DNA from: a virus
Length of the DNA: 64,000 nt
Direction: 5' to 3' (one strand)
IMG/VR virus record: IMGVR_UViG_3300024243_000006
Span: 62,001-126,000 of that record
Below the pieces are notes generated by a model that searched no databases, had not been told where the DNA came from, and saw only the letters and a list, made by a program, of their open reading frames with translations. Shown here in pieces: positions 22,993 to 31,354 of this stretch. Position 1 is the stretch's first letter. Each line of letters begins with the position of its first letter. The translations under genes and the position numbers were made by a program.

Positions 22993-23311
22993 ACTAAGAA
23001 ATTACATTTACTCTGTTGATGACGAAGAAACATTGGTCACTCTCAATGGAATGTTTCGTGACGCTTTGACTATCATTGATGTAGAGAGGAAGCTTCAGGA
23101 GCTAAAAGACAGCCTGTTCGACGGAGCCAGGATGGAGCACATGATGACATTAGCTCCATTTGAAGACGAAGAAGAGGTCATTCATATGGCGGTTACAGTC
23201 TTGAAGGGTAAGCTCAATGTGATTGAGGAAAGAAAGAAGGAAGAAGTAGCCGCCGAGCCTGAGGAACAAAAGCCCGAAGCTGTTCAGGAGGACTCAAAAA
23301 CCGAGGATTGA
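22976..23311 (+). CDS. Hypothetical acidic protein
   Basis: A 111-residue protein overlapping the previous gene by 17 bases. Mostly helical, with a very acidic, Glu/Pro-rich tail (about 84-111). Such tails are common in small phage assembly or inhibitor proteins, but no function can be given. Confidence 0.55.
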   Translation: MNNPTELRNYIYSVDDEETLVTLNGMFRDALTIIDVERKLQELKDSLFDGARMEHMMTLAPFEDEEEVIHMAVTVLKGKLNVIEERKKEEVAAEPEEQKPEAVQEDSKTED

Positions 23312-23360
23312 TACTAATATCATGAAGCTCATGTGAATACCCAAATCTGGAGACTATCAC

Positions 23361-24311
23361 ATGGATAGAAAGATTAGAAAATCCCTTTTAGAGGACTTGA
23401 TCAAAGCTGCTCAAGAGACTGATGATGATGAAGATGTAAGCTCTTTCATGGGCGATTTCCTCCCTTATGATGAGGGTCAGTTCGGAAACCATGAAGTCTT
23501 TATGGAAGACTTCACCACAAGGTTTAGGCCGAAAGATATCAATCAGGCAATCGCTATGTCTAATAATTCCAATTGGATCACGATTCCAGAGGTAGCAAGA
23601 AGAAAAGGTTTTCCTCACCTATATGTCCTTGACCCAGGAAAGGCAACTCCTTATGAAAGATACTTTGGAGTTAAGACTGAGTACGGGTATTTGGACACAC
23701 CAGCTACAGCGGCGCTCAGAGCAGCAGTGTTCAACCCTGGTAAGGTGCATCGTTTTGAGGCTAACCAACCAATGCTTGAGATTCCACCAGATTACTCATC
23801 TTTACCATCTGGAACAAAGTTTATGATATTGGATCCGCAGGCTGAGCAGTCTGTGATTGCGAATGCTTCAAGAATTATGGAAGGTGCGCAAGGGCGACCA
23901 GAACATATCAGAAGGGTTAAGATTGACGAAACTGGCGCAGGAGAGTTTACCTCTACTCATGGCGGAGACAGACCTAAGTTAACGCCAGGAATGGCAGAGA
24001 ATGATCCCGAACTTGATTCTAAGCTAAAGCATCTTGACACCGCAATCGATCGTTTCTATAAGGAAGATAAGGACGGTGGGATGCAACTTCGAAGGCTGCA
24101 CTCTACAGTTGCAAGATTGAGACAAATCCTCGATTCGAAAATTGATGGTTTGGTGTCAGAACAAAGGGATAAGAATAGGGCTTTGAGATTCGAATTCAAG
24201 AAAGAAGAGTATGATGATCTAATTAAGCAAGCGCTTCTAAGAATCATTATCGCAGAGCTTACAGGCGAAGGTTCGCCATTCGAGGGGACAGACCTCGGAT
24301 TGCTTCAATGA
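23361..24311 (+). CDS. Hypothetical protein, possibly structural
   Basis: A 316-residue protein, ATG start after TGGAG with longer spacing. The N-terminus is charged; the middle has RFRPKDINQAIAMSNN and YVLDPGKATPYERYFG segments; the C-terminal third (about 225-300) is helical. No recognised family. The next gene starts on its stop codon. Confidence 0.55.
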   Translation: MDRKIRKSLLEDLIKAAQETDDDEDVSSFMGDFLPYDEGQFGNHEVFMEDFTTRFRPKDINQAIAMSNNSNWITIPEVARRKGFPHLYVLDPGKATPYERYFGVKTEYGYLDTPATAALRAAVFNPGKVHRFEANQPMLEIPPDYSSLPSGTKFMILDPQAEQSVIANASRIMEGAQGRPEHIRRVKIDETGAGEFTSTHGGDRPKLTPGMAENDPELDSKLKHLDTAIDRFYKEDKDGGMQLRRLHSTVARLRQILDSKIDGLVSEQRDKNRALRFEFKKEEYDDLIKQALLRIIIAELTGEGSPFEGTDLGLLQ

Positions 24312-24652
24312 ACATAGAGTTTGAAAAAGATGAAATGATGATAGTGGATGGTCACAGTAAAACCGTTGATGGTTATGTTGTAAAGGACTTTCCAGTATTC
24401 GGAATAGCTAAATACAAGTTAAAAGACTCGGGAGCCCAGCCTAATTGGCAATGGAGCATTATCCATATCCCGTCAGAAGATATCTTTTCGGATATCTTCA
24501 GAACCAAGAAGAGTGCGGAGGAATGGCTGGACATTTTCTTGGAGGAAACTCAAGGACCAAAACAAATTCTGCTTACGGTCCCTGGTGTAAGATTGATTAG
24601 AATTGATTTTGCAGAAGAGATTAGGACAACATTCGCAGAATGGAATAGATAG
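24308..24652 (+). CDS. Hypothetical protein
   Basis: A 114-residue acidic protein whose ATG overlaps the previous stop (ATGA). Strand-rich with conserved-looking Trp residues. No recognised domain. Confidence 0.55.
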   Translation: MNIEFEKDEMMIVDGHSKTVDGYVVKDFPVFGIAKYKLKDSGAQPNWQWSIIHIPSEDIFSDIFRTKKSAEEWLDIFLEETQGPKQILLTVPGVRLIRIDFAEEIRTTFAEWNR

Positions 24653-24662
24653 GGACAAATAA

Positions 24663-25367
24663 ATGAAGAGAGTCGTCATATCCGACATTCACATTGGCAG
24701 CCAATATTTTAAGGCGGTTGAGCTTTTGCGTTTTTTAAGTGAAGTCGAATATGATGAGTTAATTTTAGCAGGGGACATTATTGATTTCATCAAGGTCCCT
24801 GAGTTTACTGACCGTGCTTTAGCAATCGCACGCACAGTTGATTACTCAAAGACTATCATTTATGTTGTTGGAAATCACGATACCCCGCTCAGAGGGTTTA
24901 TTGGCAAAGAATTCTTCGGCATCAAATTTGTTGACAAATATGAATTTGAAGAAGGCGGAAGAAAGTTTAGGGTTGAGCATGGGGATGCCTACGATCATCC
25001 TATTCTTCAGAACAAAATATTTATGACGCTACTGTCTATCGTTCACGATGCGATTGAAAAGATCACAGAGTTCGATATAACTACTTGGTGGTCAGATTAC
25101 AAGATTAAAAAGAGAAAGCTACGACGTATCTGGGATATTTTGAAAAAGAATAAAGACGTTGACGTATTTATAATGGGGCATTCGCACCATCCAGAGTTTG
25201 TAATTTGGGGACTTCCTGATAAGGATGATATTTCTATCAAGACTTATGTAAACACTGGAGATTGGGTCTCGCATCAGACCTATGTTGAAATCATTGACGG
25301 AATTGTGAGGTTGAAAGATTATGGAGCAGGAAACACTGATATTGGATCGGACGAATTTACCGATTAA
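24663..25367 (+). CDS. LpxH-like metallophosphoesterase
   Basis: A 234-residue protein with SDIHIGS at 7-13, AGDIIDF near 36-42, GNHD near 72-75, HGDAYDH and GHSHHPE. These residues bind two metals in calcineurin-like phosphoesterases. Order and spacing resemble UDP-2,3-diacylglucosamine hydrolase (LpxH), though the substrate may differ. ATG start after GGGAC. The end overlaps the methyltransferase gene by 47 bases. Confidence 0.83.
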   Translation: MKRVVISDIHIGSQYFKAVELLRFLSEVEYDELILAGDIIDFIKVPEFTDRALAIARTVDYSKTIIYVVGNHDTPLRGFIGKEFFGIKFVDKYEFEEGGRKFRVEHGDAYDHPILQNKIFMTLLSIVHDAIEKITEFDITTWWSDYKIKKRKLRRIWDILKKNKDVDVFIMGHSHHPEFVIWGLPDKDDISIKTYVNTGDWVSHQTYVEIIDGIVRLKDYGAGNTDIGSDEFTD

Positions 25368-26010
25368 CGAGTGGCTTAATTACATAGACAGTGAGGGCTG
25401 CGGATTAGATTTAGTCATTACCGACCCTCCATATCCATTCGATAACAAAAATGGCTCAGGGAGACACTCCTATCATGAAGGTGCCGACCTCATGTATCAT
25501 AGGATGGACTGGAAGGAACTTCAGAGTGTTTTTGTCAAGATTAAAGATTTAATGAATGATGGTGGAAGAATCTATGTTTTCTCCAATCGTGATGGATATG
25601 AAAAGACGAAACAGCTCATGCTCGATGCAGGCTATCGTTACCTTAATACTATCGTTTGGGATAAAGAAAGGTTTGGTGGCGGGTATCACTGGAGGAATTC
25701 AGTCGAGTACATCCATTATTTCTGCAAGCCAAAGAAGCCAGCAGTCCTTGTCAAAGGTGCTCGCAATGTGTTTGAGTATAAGAAGCCTACAAAGAAGTGT
25801 GCTATTCCTGAGATTGGTTATGACCCAGCGTCCAATGACTCTCCGAAGCCTCACGAAATATGGAGAGACATCATATTGCATGGCGGAGCAGAGGGTGATG
25901 TAGTAGCAGACCCATTTGCCGGCTCTGACCCATTGTCAGCAGCACTACTTTTGAACGACGAACTTGCAGAGAAGGTAAGTAGAGCATATACAAATTCTTT
26001 TGATGTTTAA
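25321..26010 (+). CDS. DNA adenine- or cytosine-N4-type methyltransferase
   Basis: A 229-residue protein with the catalytic TDPPY at 34-38 and the AdoMet loop DPFAGSDPLSAALL near the C-terminus. This gives the order catalytic motif first, AdoMet motif last (beta class). The usual FxGxG is changed to FAGSD. It is short, with a small target-recognition part. No restriction partner is nearby, so protection of phage DNA or gene control are likely roles. The start lies 47 bases inside the preceding gene. Confidence 0.8.
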   Translation: MEQETLILDRTNLPINEWLNYIDSEGCGLDLVITDPPYPFDNKNGSGRHSYHEGADLMYHRMDWKELQSVFVKIKDLMNDGGRIYVFSNRDGYEKTKQLMLDAGYRYLNTIVWDKERFGGGYHWRNSVEYIHYFCKPKKPAVLVKGARNVFEYKKPTKKCAIPEIGYDPASNDSPKPHEIWRDIILHGGAEGDVVADPFAGSDPLSAALLLNDELAEKVSRAYTNSFDV

Positions 26011-26076
26011 ATAGTTTTTAATCTACCCGAAACGTAAAAATGGTTGGAACCTTTTATGTTCTATGGAGATTAAAAC

Positions 26077-27678
26077 ATGGGAAAAGTTGTAAAGATTGGA
26101 CCTGAAGCAAGAAAAGAAATGCTTCAAGGTGTAGATATTTTAGCAAACGCCGTTAAGGCCACTCTTGGTCCGCGAGGAAGAAACGTTGCTATCGAAAGGG
26201 AATGGGGTCACCCGCTTATTACAAAAGATGGTGTGACTGTAGCTCGACAGATCAGATTGGATGATAGAATTCAGAACATGGGAGCACAGTTGGTGCGTTC
26301 GGTTGCAGCCGCAGCAAATAGCGCGGCAGGAGACGGGACAACAACTGCAACTGTTCTCGCTCAGGCAATCTACTCCAAAGGCTTAGTTCTTGTAGACGAA
26401 GAGGGACTCAACCCTGTTCTTCTTAGACGCGGCATTGACCTTGCTGTGACAAAACTTTCAAGTAGACTGAAGGGCTTATCTGCATCTGTAAGCGATGAAG
26501 CAAGCATGAGAAGTGTTGCTGTAATCTCTGCAAATAATGATAAGGTTCTCGGTGCCAAAATCGCAGAAGCTATCGCGGCAGTTGGTCAGCACGGAGTCAT
26601 TTCCGTTGAGGAAGCGACTGGAAGATCAACTGAGGTGTTCTACTCGGAAGGTATCAAGCTCGATAAGGGATGGACCTCTGAGCATTTCGTGACAAATTCT
26701 GCAAGATTTACGGCAGAATTTGATGATTGTCTTATATTTCCTTATGATGGGGCGATTTCCAGCATCACTGATGTAAGGGAAATTTTTGAGGAATTAGCCG
26801 AGCAATCCAAACCCGTTCTTTTGGTTGTAAAGCAGATCACAGATGAAGCTATTGCTCATCTTGTCTACAACAAGATTCAGGGAAATATTAGAATCGCGGT
26901 AGTTCGTTCTCCTGGGTTTGGTGATTCGAGACGTGCATTCCTCGAAGACCTTGCCATTGTTTCTGGCGGAAAGATGTTCTGTGATAATGACGGAATCGGT
27001 CTTGACGGAGCAACAGTTGCTGATCTTGGGACCGCACGCAGGGTCATCGTAAGCCAGAACAGCACAACTATAATTGAAGGTGGGGCAGATCCCAAAGATG
27101 TTGAGGCGAGAGCCATTCAGATTAAAGAGCAGCTTACTGCTGGTGGTCAACATGATTATCAGCTTGAGATTCTAAAAAGCAGACTTGCAAGAATCACTGG
27201 CTCGGCAGCGATTTTTAAGGTCGGCGGAAAATCTGAAGCTGAAATGAGAGAGAGAAAGGACAGAGTGGAAGATGCTATCAACGCTGTACGTTCAGCGCTT
27301 GAAGAAGGTGTAGTTCCCGGTGGTGGCTCCGCACTAATTCATGCCCTTCCAGTCCTTGACGAGATTGAGACAGATGGCCTTCTTCCTGAAGAGGTGGCCG
27401 GCATTGGAATTATCAGAGAGGCAGTTAAGGCCCCATTTTATCAGATTCTTGATAACGCCGGAGTCACTGGTGCTGATGATTTTGTTGAGCAGATTTTGAA
27501 TTCTGATGAGCCAAGCGGTTATGATGCTCTTAATCTTGAGTTTGTAACTAACATGTTAGACAATGGGATTATGGATCCTTGTAAAGTTGTAAGAAGCTCT
27601 TTGGAGCATGCTGCATCAGCCAGTGGAACACTGCTGACGACAGAGGTTGCAATTTACGAAACTGAAACGGAGAGATAA
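26077..27678 (+). CDS. groEL: GroEL-type chaperonin
   Basis: A 533-residue protein of near-normal length. It has the ATP site DGTTTATVLAQ and the signature ALEEGVVPGGGSAL preceded by the conserved Asp of VEDAINA. The apical and intermediate domains are present. The C-terminal Gly-Gly-Met repeat of host GroEL is missing. No groES-like gene is next to it; the gene overlapping its stop codes for an unrelated 94-residue protein. Phage chaperonins help fold capsid or other virion proteins. ATG follows ATGGAGA. The leader contains no clear copy of the recurrent promoter motif. Confidence 0.95.
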   Translation: MGKVVKIGPEARKEMLQGVDILANAVKATLGPRGRNVAIEREWGHPLITKDGVTVARQIRLDDRIQNMGAQLVRSVAAAANSAAGDGTTTATVLAQAIYSKGLVLVDEEGLNPVLLRRGIDLAVTKLSSRLKGLSASVSDEASMRSVAVISANNDKVLGAKIAEAIAAVGQHGVISVEEATGRSTEVFYSEGIKLDKGWTSEHFVTNSARFTAEFDDCLIFPYDGAISSITDVREIFEELAEQSKPVLLVVKQITDEAIAHLVYNKIQGNIRIAVVRSPGFGDSRRAFLEDLAIVSGGKMFCDNDGIGLDGATVADLGTARRVIVSQNSTTIIEGGADPKDVEARAIQIKEQLTAGGQHDYQLEILKSRLARITGSAAIFKVGGKSEAEMRERKDRVEDAINAVRSALEEGVVPGGGSALIHALPVLDEIETDGLLPEEVAGIGIIREAVKAPFYQILDNAGVTGADDFVEQILNSDEPSGYDALNLEFVTNMLDNGIMDPCKVVRSSLEHAASASGTLLTTEVAIYETETER

Positions 27679-27962
27679 TGGATGATTTTTTGCTGGTCAA
27701 TGCAGGACTCAATCTTCAGAAGTTCGAGAACAATAAGCATTTCTCATTGGAAGAGCACCCTGAGATTATGGAAGCACTTAATGTATTTCCAAATGGGGAG
27801 ATTTGCGGAATTCGACTTGAAGCAATCGAAGAGGTCTTAAACGACACAGAAGTTGACAACATTCGCAATGAACTCAAGGCAGCCCCAAAGCATGTAGAGA
27901 TTAGATCAGCAAGAGATTTCTTAAAGGTCATAGCATACTACATTGATATTGAAGAATATTGA
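27678..27962 (+). CDS. Hypothetical protein coupled to GroEL
   Basis: A 94-residue acidic helical protein whose ATG shares a base with the groEL stop (TAATG). It has no similarity to GroES that can be seen: no mobile loop and no barrel pattern. The tight coupling suggests a functional link to the chaperonin. A terminator follows. Confidence 0.6.
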   Translation: MDDFLLVNAGLNLQKFENNKHFSLEEHPEIMEALNVFPNGEICGIRLEAIEEVLNDTEVDNIRNELKAAPKHVEIRSARDFLKVIAYYIDIEEY

Positions 27963-27978
27963 CCTTAGCAAATAGTTC

Positions 27979-28012
27979 AAAAGCCTGATAGCAATTTAGC
28001 TGTCGGGCTTTT
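27979..28012 (+). terminator. Rho-independent terminator after groEL operon
   Basis: A 14-bp stem, AAAAGCCTGATAGC with GCTGTCGGGCTTTT (two G-U pairs), around AATTTA. It ends in TTTT and sits 16 bases after the stop of the GroEL-coupled gene. Confidence 0.85.
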
Positions 28013-28051
28013 GTCATTTCTAATAATATAGTTTGTTTGATTGAGGTGAAC

Positions 28052-29611
28052 GTGCGTAAGCTTGCAGACTTAGAAGTTACAGAGAAGACAGATCCTGCTA
28101 CCGGAAATAAAATCCGTATTAGCACGACTGCTCGTCTTGCGTTGAGAATTATGTTTCCAAAGTTTACTGAAGAAAGGAATGCGAGACTAAATGATCGAAT
28201 GGCATTCATGTTCAGTAATTCAGCAGGCAACGTTGTTCACCGTTTCAAATTAGGGAACAAAGATACCGGAGCATGGCGCCCAGCGGAACCAGATTCTGGT
28301 GAACAGAATAATAGAGAAGTTGCTGAAATTAGGTCAGGCCCAGGCGGAGACTTTTTCTTCATTTCTGCTATTAGGCAGGGATACATTGATATCTTAACAT
28401 TACAAGATAATTGGAAGCAGGGAAAGCCTAATCAAGGTGGATCAAAAGGTGCTGGCGCAGGAGCCGGTGATGGAGATGTATCTTTGGCGAGTCTGAATAT
28501 CGACATGAGTATATTCGGAGCTACTAATAAAACGAATTTGGACAGAAACAGGAGACATAACATGTCAGCATTGCGCATTCTTGCAGATTTAGCAAACAAG
28601 TTGGACAGTTTTGGTGAGACCAAGGCTGCTGATGAAGTAACCAAGATGATAGAGAAGAGAGCTAGGTGGCCTTTTGGAAAGGCGGACGAAGAGGAAGAAT
28701 TTCCTGCTGCCCCTCCAGTCCCTAAGCCTCCTGTGTCTCCACAGTCTTCTCCATTTTTAAGAGGAACAATTCCTCCTGCGCCGCCTATGAACCCTGTTGT
28801 TACGACCAGTCCGGAAGGTTTCAGCGATGCTCCAGTTGCTGAACCAGCAGAGTCAAGAGTAGTTGGAAAGCTTGGTCCGATTAGGCCAGACAAAGATCCT
28901 TACTCTTACGAATTCCTTCCTTCCGAAGGTGTCTTCAGAGTTTCCAGCTACACTTATGGGCCAGGAGCGGCCCCTAACCCAAGGGCAGAGAGAGCCGTTG
29001 GCGCACATATTACAAGAGAAAATGCAAGAGCTTGGGCTGTATTGTCCGAGTATGTTCCAGAAGGGGACAAGTCCCCTTCCGAAGGGAGACATCTTCTCAC
29101 AGAGTCTACAGGTGATCCTGCAAGAGACTGGAAAGAAGCACAGCTTCAGTTTGCTGGCTGGGTTAACTCAGGACACTTTGGTACTGAACTTCAGAAGAAG
29201 TTTAGACTTGCAGACCCGGGTATGCCAATGCGTCAGCTTATGGATGCAGAGCTTTCTCCAGAGAGTGCGGGATTCCTTGTTGAAAGGTTTGAGGCAATGA
29301 TTGCTGGAAATGTTCTTTCGGATCTAAAAGATCCTGAGACTCTCCTCAGATATGCTCTTGAGCTTCAGAACTATGCTCATCTTGCTAACAGGGCAAGGGC
29401 AGTAGGTCAGCAGTCAATGAGAGAATCTGAGACGGTCATGTCTCCGGGTGGATACCCATCATCATACCCATCATCATCAGAGGCTGAAGATTTCACACTG
29501 GCATCTATGGACTCAATAGAGGATATAAGAAAGAAGGCATCTGCTAACGTAGATAGGCTTGCAGCACTTTTCACAGTCCCAGGTGGAAGCGGTCCTTTCG
29601 GAAGGGACTGA
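28052..29611 (+). CDS. Probable structural protein with internal start site
   Basis: A 519-residue product if started at GTG 28052, which follows GAGG with five bases spacing. Residues about 131-142 are Gly/Ala-rich, and about 215-260 Pro-rich. Within the frame, ATG at 28562 follows AGGAGA with six bases spacing and begins MSALRILADLANKLD, a motif shared with the proteins at 29611 and 20907. A shorter product may therefore also be made. The size, composition and coupling to the next gene suggest a virion or assembly protein; no family is recognised. Confidence 0.6.
   Translation: MRKLADLEVTEKTDPATGNKIRISTTARLALRIMFPKFTEERNARLNDRMAFMFSNSAGNVVHRFKLGNKDTGAWRPAEPDSGEQNNREVAEIRSGPGGDFFFISAIRQGYIDILTLQDNWKQGKPNQGGSKGAGAGAGDGDVSLASLNIDMSIFGATNKTNLDRNRRHNMSALRILADLANKLDSFGETKAADEVTKMIEKRARWPFGKADEEEEFPAAPPVPKPPVSPQSSPFLRGTIPPAPPMNPVVTTSPEGFSDAPVAEPAESRVVGKLGPIRPDKDPYSYEFLPSEGVFRVSSYTYGPGAAPNPRAERAVGAHITRENARAWAVLSEYVPEGDKSPSEGRHLLTESTGDPARDWKEAQLQFAGWVNSGHFGTELQKKFRLADPGMPMRQLMDAELSPESAGFLVERFEAMIAGNVLSDLKDPETLLRYALELQNYAHLANRARAVGQQSMRESETVMSPGGYPSSYPSSSEAEDFTLASMDSIEDIRKKASANVDRLAALFTVPGGSGPFGRD
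28550..28564 (+). promoter_or_regulatory. Internal ribosome-binding site and start codon
   Basis: AGGAGA, six bases, ATG, in frame within the larger gene. The encoded N-terminus matches the start motif of the minus-strand gene at 20907. A product of about 349 residues would result. Confidence 0.45.
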
Positions 29612-31188
29612 TGGAGAAAAAGACGCCGGGGTTTTCATTAGATGATTTAGTTCCATCTGAAGAAGCTGCGTCAGGCATGCACGTTCCTGTAGGGGAGATG
29701 ATGTTTGCAATCCCGAATAAAGCAGATGATGAAGAGATTGAGGAGGAAGGTATGGAAAAGGAAGCCTTAGGCTTGACCAGTATGCCTCAATCTTTATATG
29801 GCGGCGAAGTTCTTGACCTGCCAGGAAGTCCTCAGCCTTCTGGACTCAGCAGAGAACAGGGCGAGGATGAAGAGACTGAATTTTTTGGAGCTAAAGAGGA
29901 GGGCGTAGATCTTCCTCCAGAACATTACAAAACTCAGAAGAAACAGGGAATCTCAGAAGATGATGAAACAGATGAAGAATTCTTTGACTTCTTATTTACT
30001 AACAAAAGTCACAACTTCCTGAGAGAGGAATCAAACATGAGACACTTAATTGAGAAATTAGCCGAAGGGTTAGATAAGGTTGGAGAAAAGGACGCAGCAC
30101 TTGTTGCATTGGCACTTACCGACGATAGAATAAACTATTCGGAGTCTGTAAAACCTCCTGCACCTGATAATTCTGCCCCTGATTCGAGAAAAGATGAAAT
30201 CTATAAAAAATTAGTATATGATTTTGGGATGATTACAGATTGGCTTTATCGCCCAGACGGTGAATTTACACCCAACAAATTAGAGAAAATGTGGGAAATG
30301 CTCAAGCAGCGCAAGCCTGCGCTGAGTGATGACAGAAAAGCGGAATTTATGAGTCTTGCAAAAGAGTGGGGGATGCAAGATCGTTATGGGGAAAGTTCTG
30401 CGGAAGAAGTTTCGACCGGCGAAGGAGTGCTTGCAAAGCCAGCAGAGCAGCCGTCTGGCGGAGTAACTCCGGTAGCTAAGCCAAGATCCGGCTGGGAAGG
30501 TTACTTCGCAAATGGTGGACCAAAAGGCATGAAAGCCGCCTGGGAAGCATGGGTGGCAGCCAACCCTAATCAGGGATATGATGCGTCTTTCTTGTCATGG
30601 GTTAAGTGGTACAGGAAGCAGGTTACAGATAGAACCATTCCGTCTGGAGGTAATGTAGATGCTGTTCTTAGACTATTAGGAGGGGCTGCTCCCGCAGCGC
30701 CAGCCGCAAAAACAGATGAGGCAGCTAAGCCTGCTGAGGATACTGAGCCACCTATTGCAGAAGAGGGTAAGCCTCCAAGAGAGGCAATGGAAGAATACTT
30801 CAGAGCTATTTCTTCTAAGACAAGAGAAGCGAGAATCGCAGGTCCGTTAAGACTAAGAAACGCAAGAGTCAGAAGAAGAATCAGAAGACTCGGAGATCCA
30901 GCAGCGGCAGTAGAAGCTGTTCTCTCTTTCAGAGGCGGAGGCGATGTTGAGAAGGGTCTTGCGCTTTATGATAGTTATGATCAGACACAGACACCTGAAG
31001 GAACAGAAGAGCGCGGTGGCAAAACCGTATCAACCTACAAGATGTCTGAGTTCCAAAACAAGGCAGTCAGTGATATCCTTACTCTGAAAGTAAGGGATTA
31101 TAGAGCTGGCAGAGGACGTACCAGAAGAAGCGTGGCTTTTGAGGACAGACAAGATCAGCTTCTAAAGATGGCAGCAGAAAATTCCTAA
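29611..31188 (+). CDS. Probable structural protein with internal start site
   Basis: A 525-residue acidic protein; ATG shares a base with the preceding stop. The first 140 residues are low-complexity and very acidic. ATG at 30037, after GAGAGGAA, starts MRHLIEKLAEGLDKVGEKDAA, the same motif as in the preceding gene. The middle has GWEGYFANGGPKGMKAAWEAW and FLSWVKWYRKQV. The C-terminal part is strongly basic (about 405-430 and 505-520), which would suit DNA contact inside a capsid. No recognised family. Confidence 0.6.
   Translation: MEKKTPGFSLDDLVPSEEAASGMHVPVGEMMFAIPNKADDEEIEEEGMEKEALGLTSMPQSLYGGEVLDLPGSPQPSGLSREQGEDEETEFFGAKEEGVDLPPEHYKTQKKQGISEDDETDEEFFDFLFTNKSHNFLREESNMRHLIEKLAEGLDKVGEKDAALVALALTDDRINYSESVKPPAPDNSAPDSRKDEIYKKLVYDFGMITDWLYRPDGEFTPNKLEKMWEMLKQRKPALSDDRKAEFMSLAKEWGMQDRYGESSAEEVSTGEGVLAKPAEQPSGGVTPVAKPRSGWEGYFANGGPKGMKAAWEAWVAANPNQGYDASFLSWVKWYRKQVTDRTIPSGGNVDAVLRLLGGAAPAAPAAKTDEAAKPAEDTEPPIAEEGKPPREAMEEYFRAISSKTREARIAGPLRLRNARVRRRIRRLGDPAAAVEAVLSFRGGGDVEKGLALYDSYDQTQTPEGTEERGGKTVSTYKMSEFQNKAVSDILTLKVRDYRAGRGRTRRSVAFEDRQDQLLKMAAENS
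30024..30039 (+). promoter_or_regulatory. Internal ribosome-binding site and start codon
   Basis: AGAGGAA, six bases, ATG, in frame within the larger gene, again followed by the shared Leu-rich helical motif. A product of about 383 residues would result. Confidence 0.45.
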
Positions 31189-31208
31189 GCCAATTTAGAA
31201 TGGAGCAG

Positions 31209-31237
31209 AAACAAGGAGGGCTTAGCCTTCCTTGTTT
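31209..31237 (+). terminator. Terminator hairpin before promoter-like copy D
   Basis: AAACAAGGAGGG pairs with CCTTCCTTGTTT over 12 bp (one G-U) around CTTAG. It lies 20 bases after the stop of the structural gene and 11 bases before promoter-like copy D. Confidence 0.75.
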
Positions 31238-31248
31238 GCGTTAGAGCA

Positions 31249-31281
31249 TATTTTTCCAAATTTCCCACAGGGTGGTATAAG
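31249..31281 (+). promoter_or_regulatory. Recurrent promoter-like motif, copy D
   Basis: Reads TTTTTCCAA, TTTCCCACAGG and GGTATAAG at the standard spacing. It is placed between a terminator and the PurA-family gene, with about 73 nt of leader, an ideal position for a promoter. Confidence 0.7.
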
Positions 31282-31354
31282 GGAGCATGTCCGTAGCTCT
31301 TAGTAGTTGCCTTGTATTCGCTTCGGTACTATTATCGCTCATGGAGGAATTTAC

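Noticed and set aside
26011-26076. A seventh promoter-like motif before groEL
   Set aside because: TTTTTAATCTACCCG shows some likeness, but spacing and the TATA box do not match the six good copies.
28432-28893. 153-residue minus-strand Pro/Gly/Ser-rich frame
   Set aside because: The composition mirrors the Pro-rich linker of the + strand structural gene; no ribosome-binding site.
28863-29300. 145-residue + strand frame inside the structural gene
   Set aside because: It lies wholly within the longer gene in another frame and has no start signal or domain.
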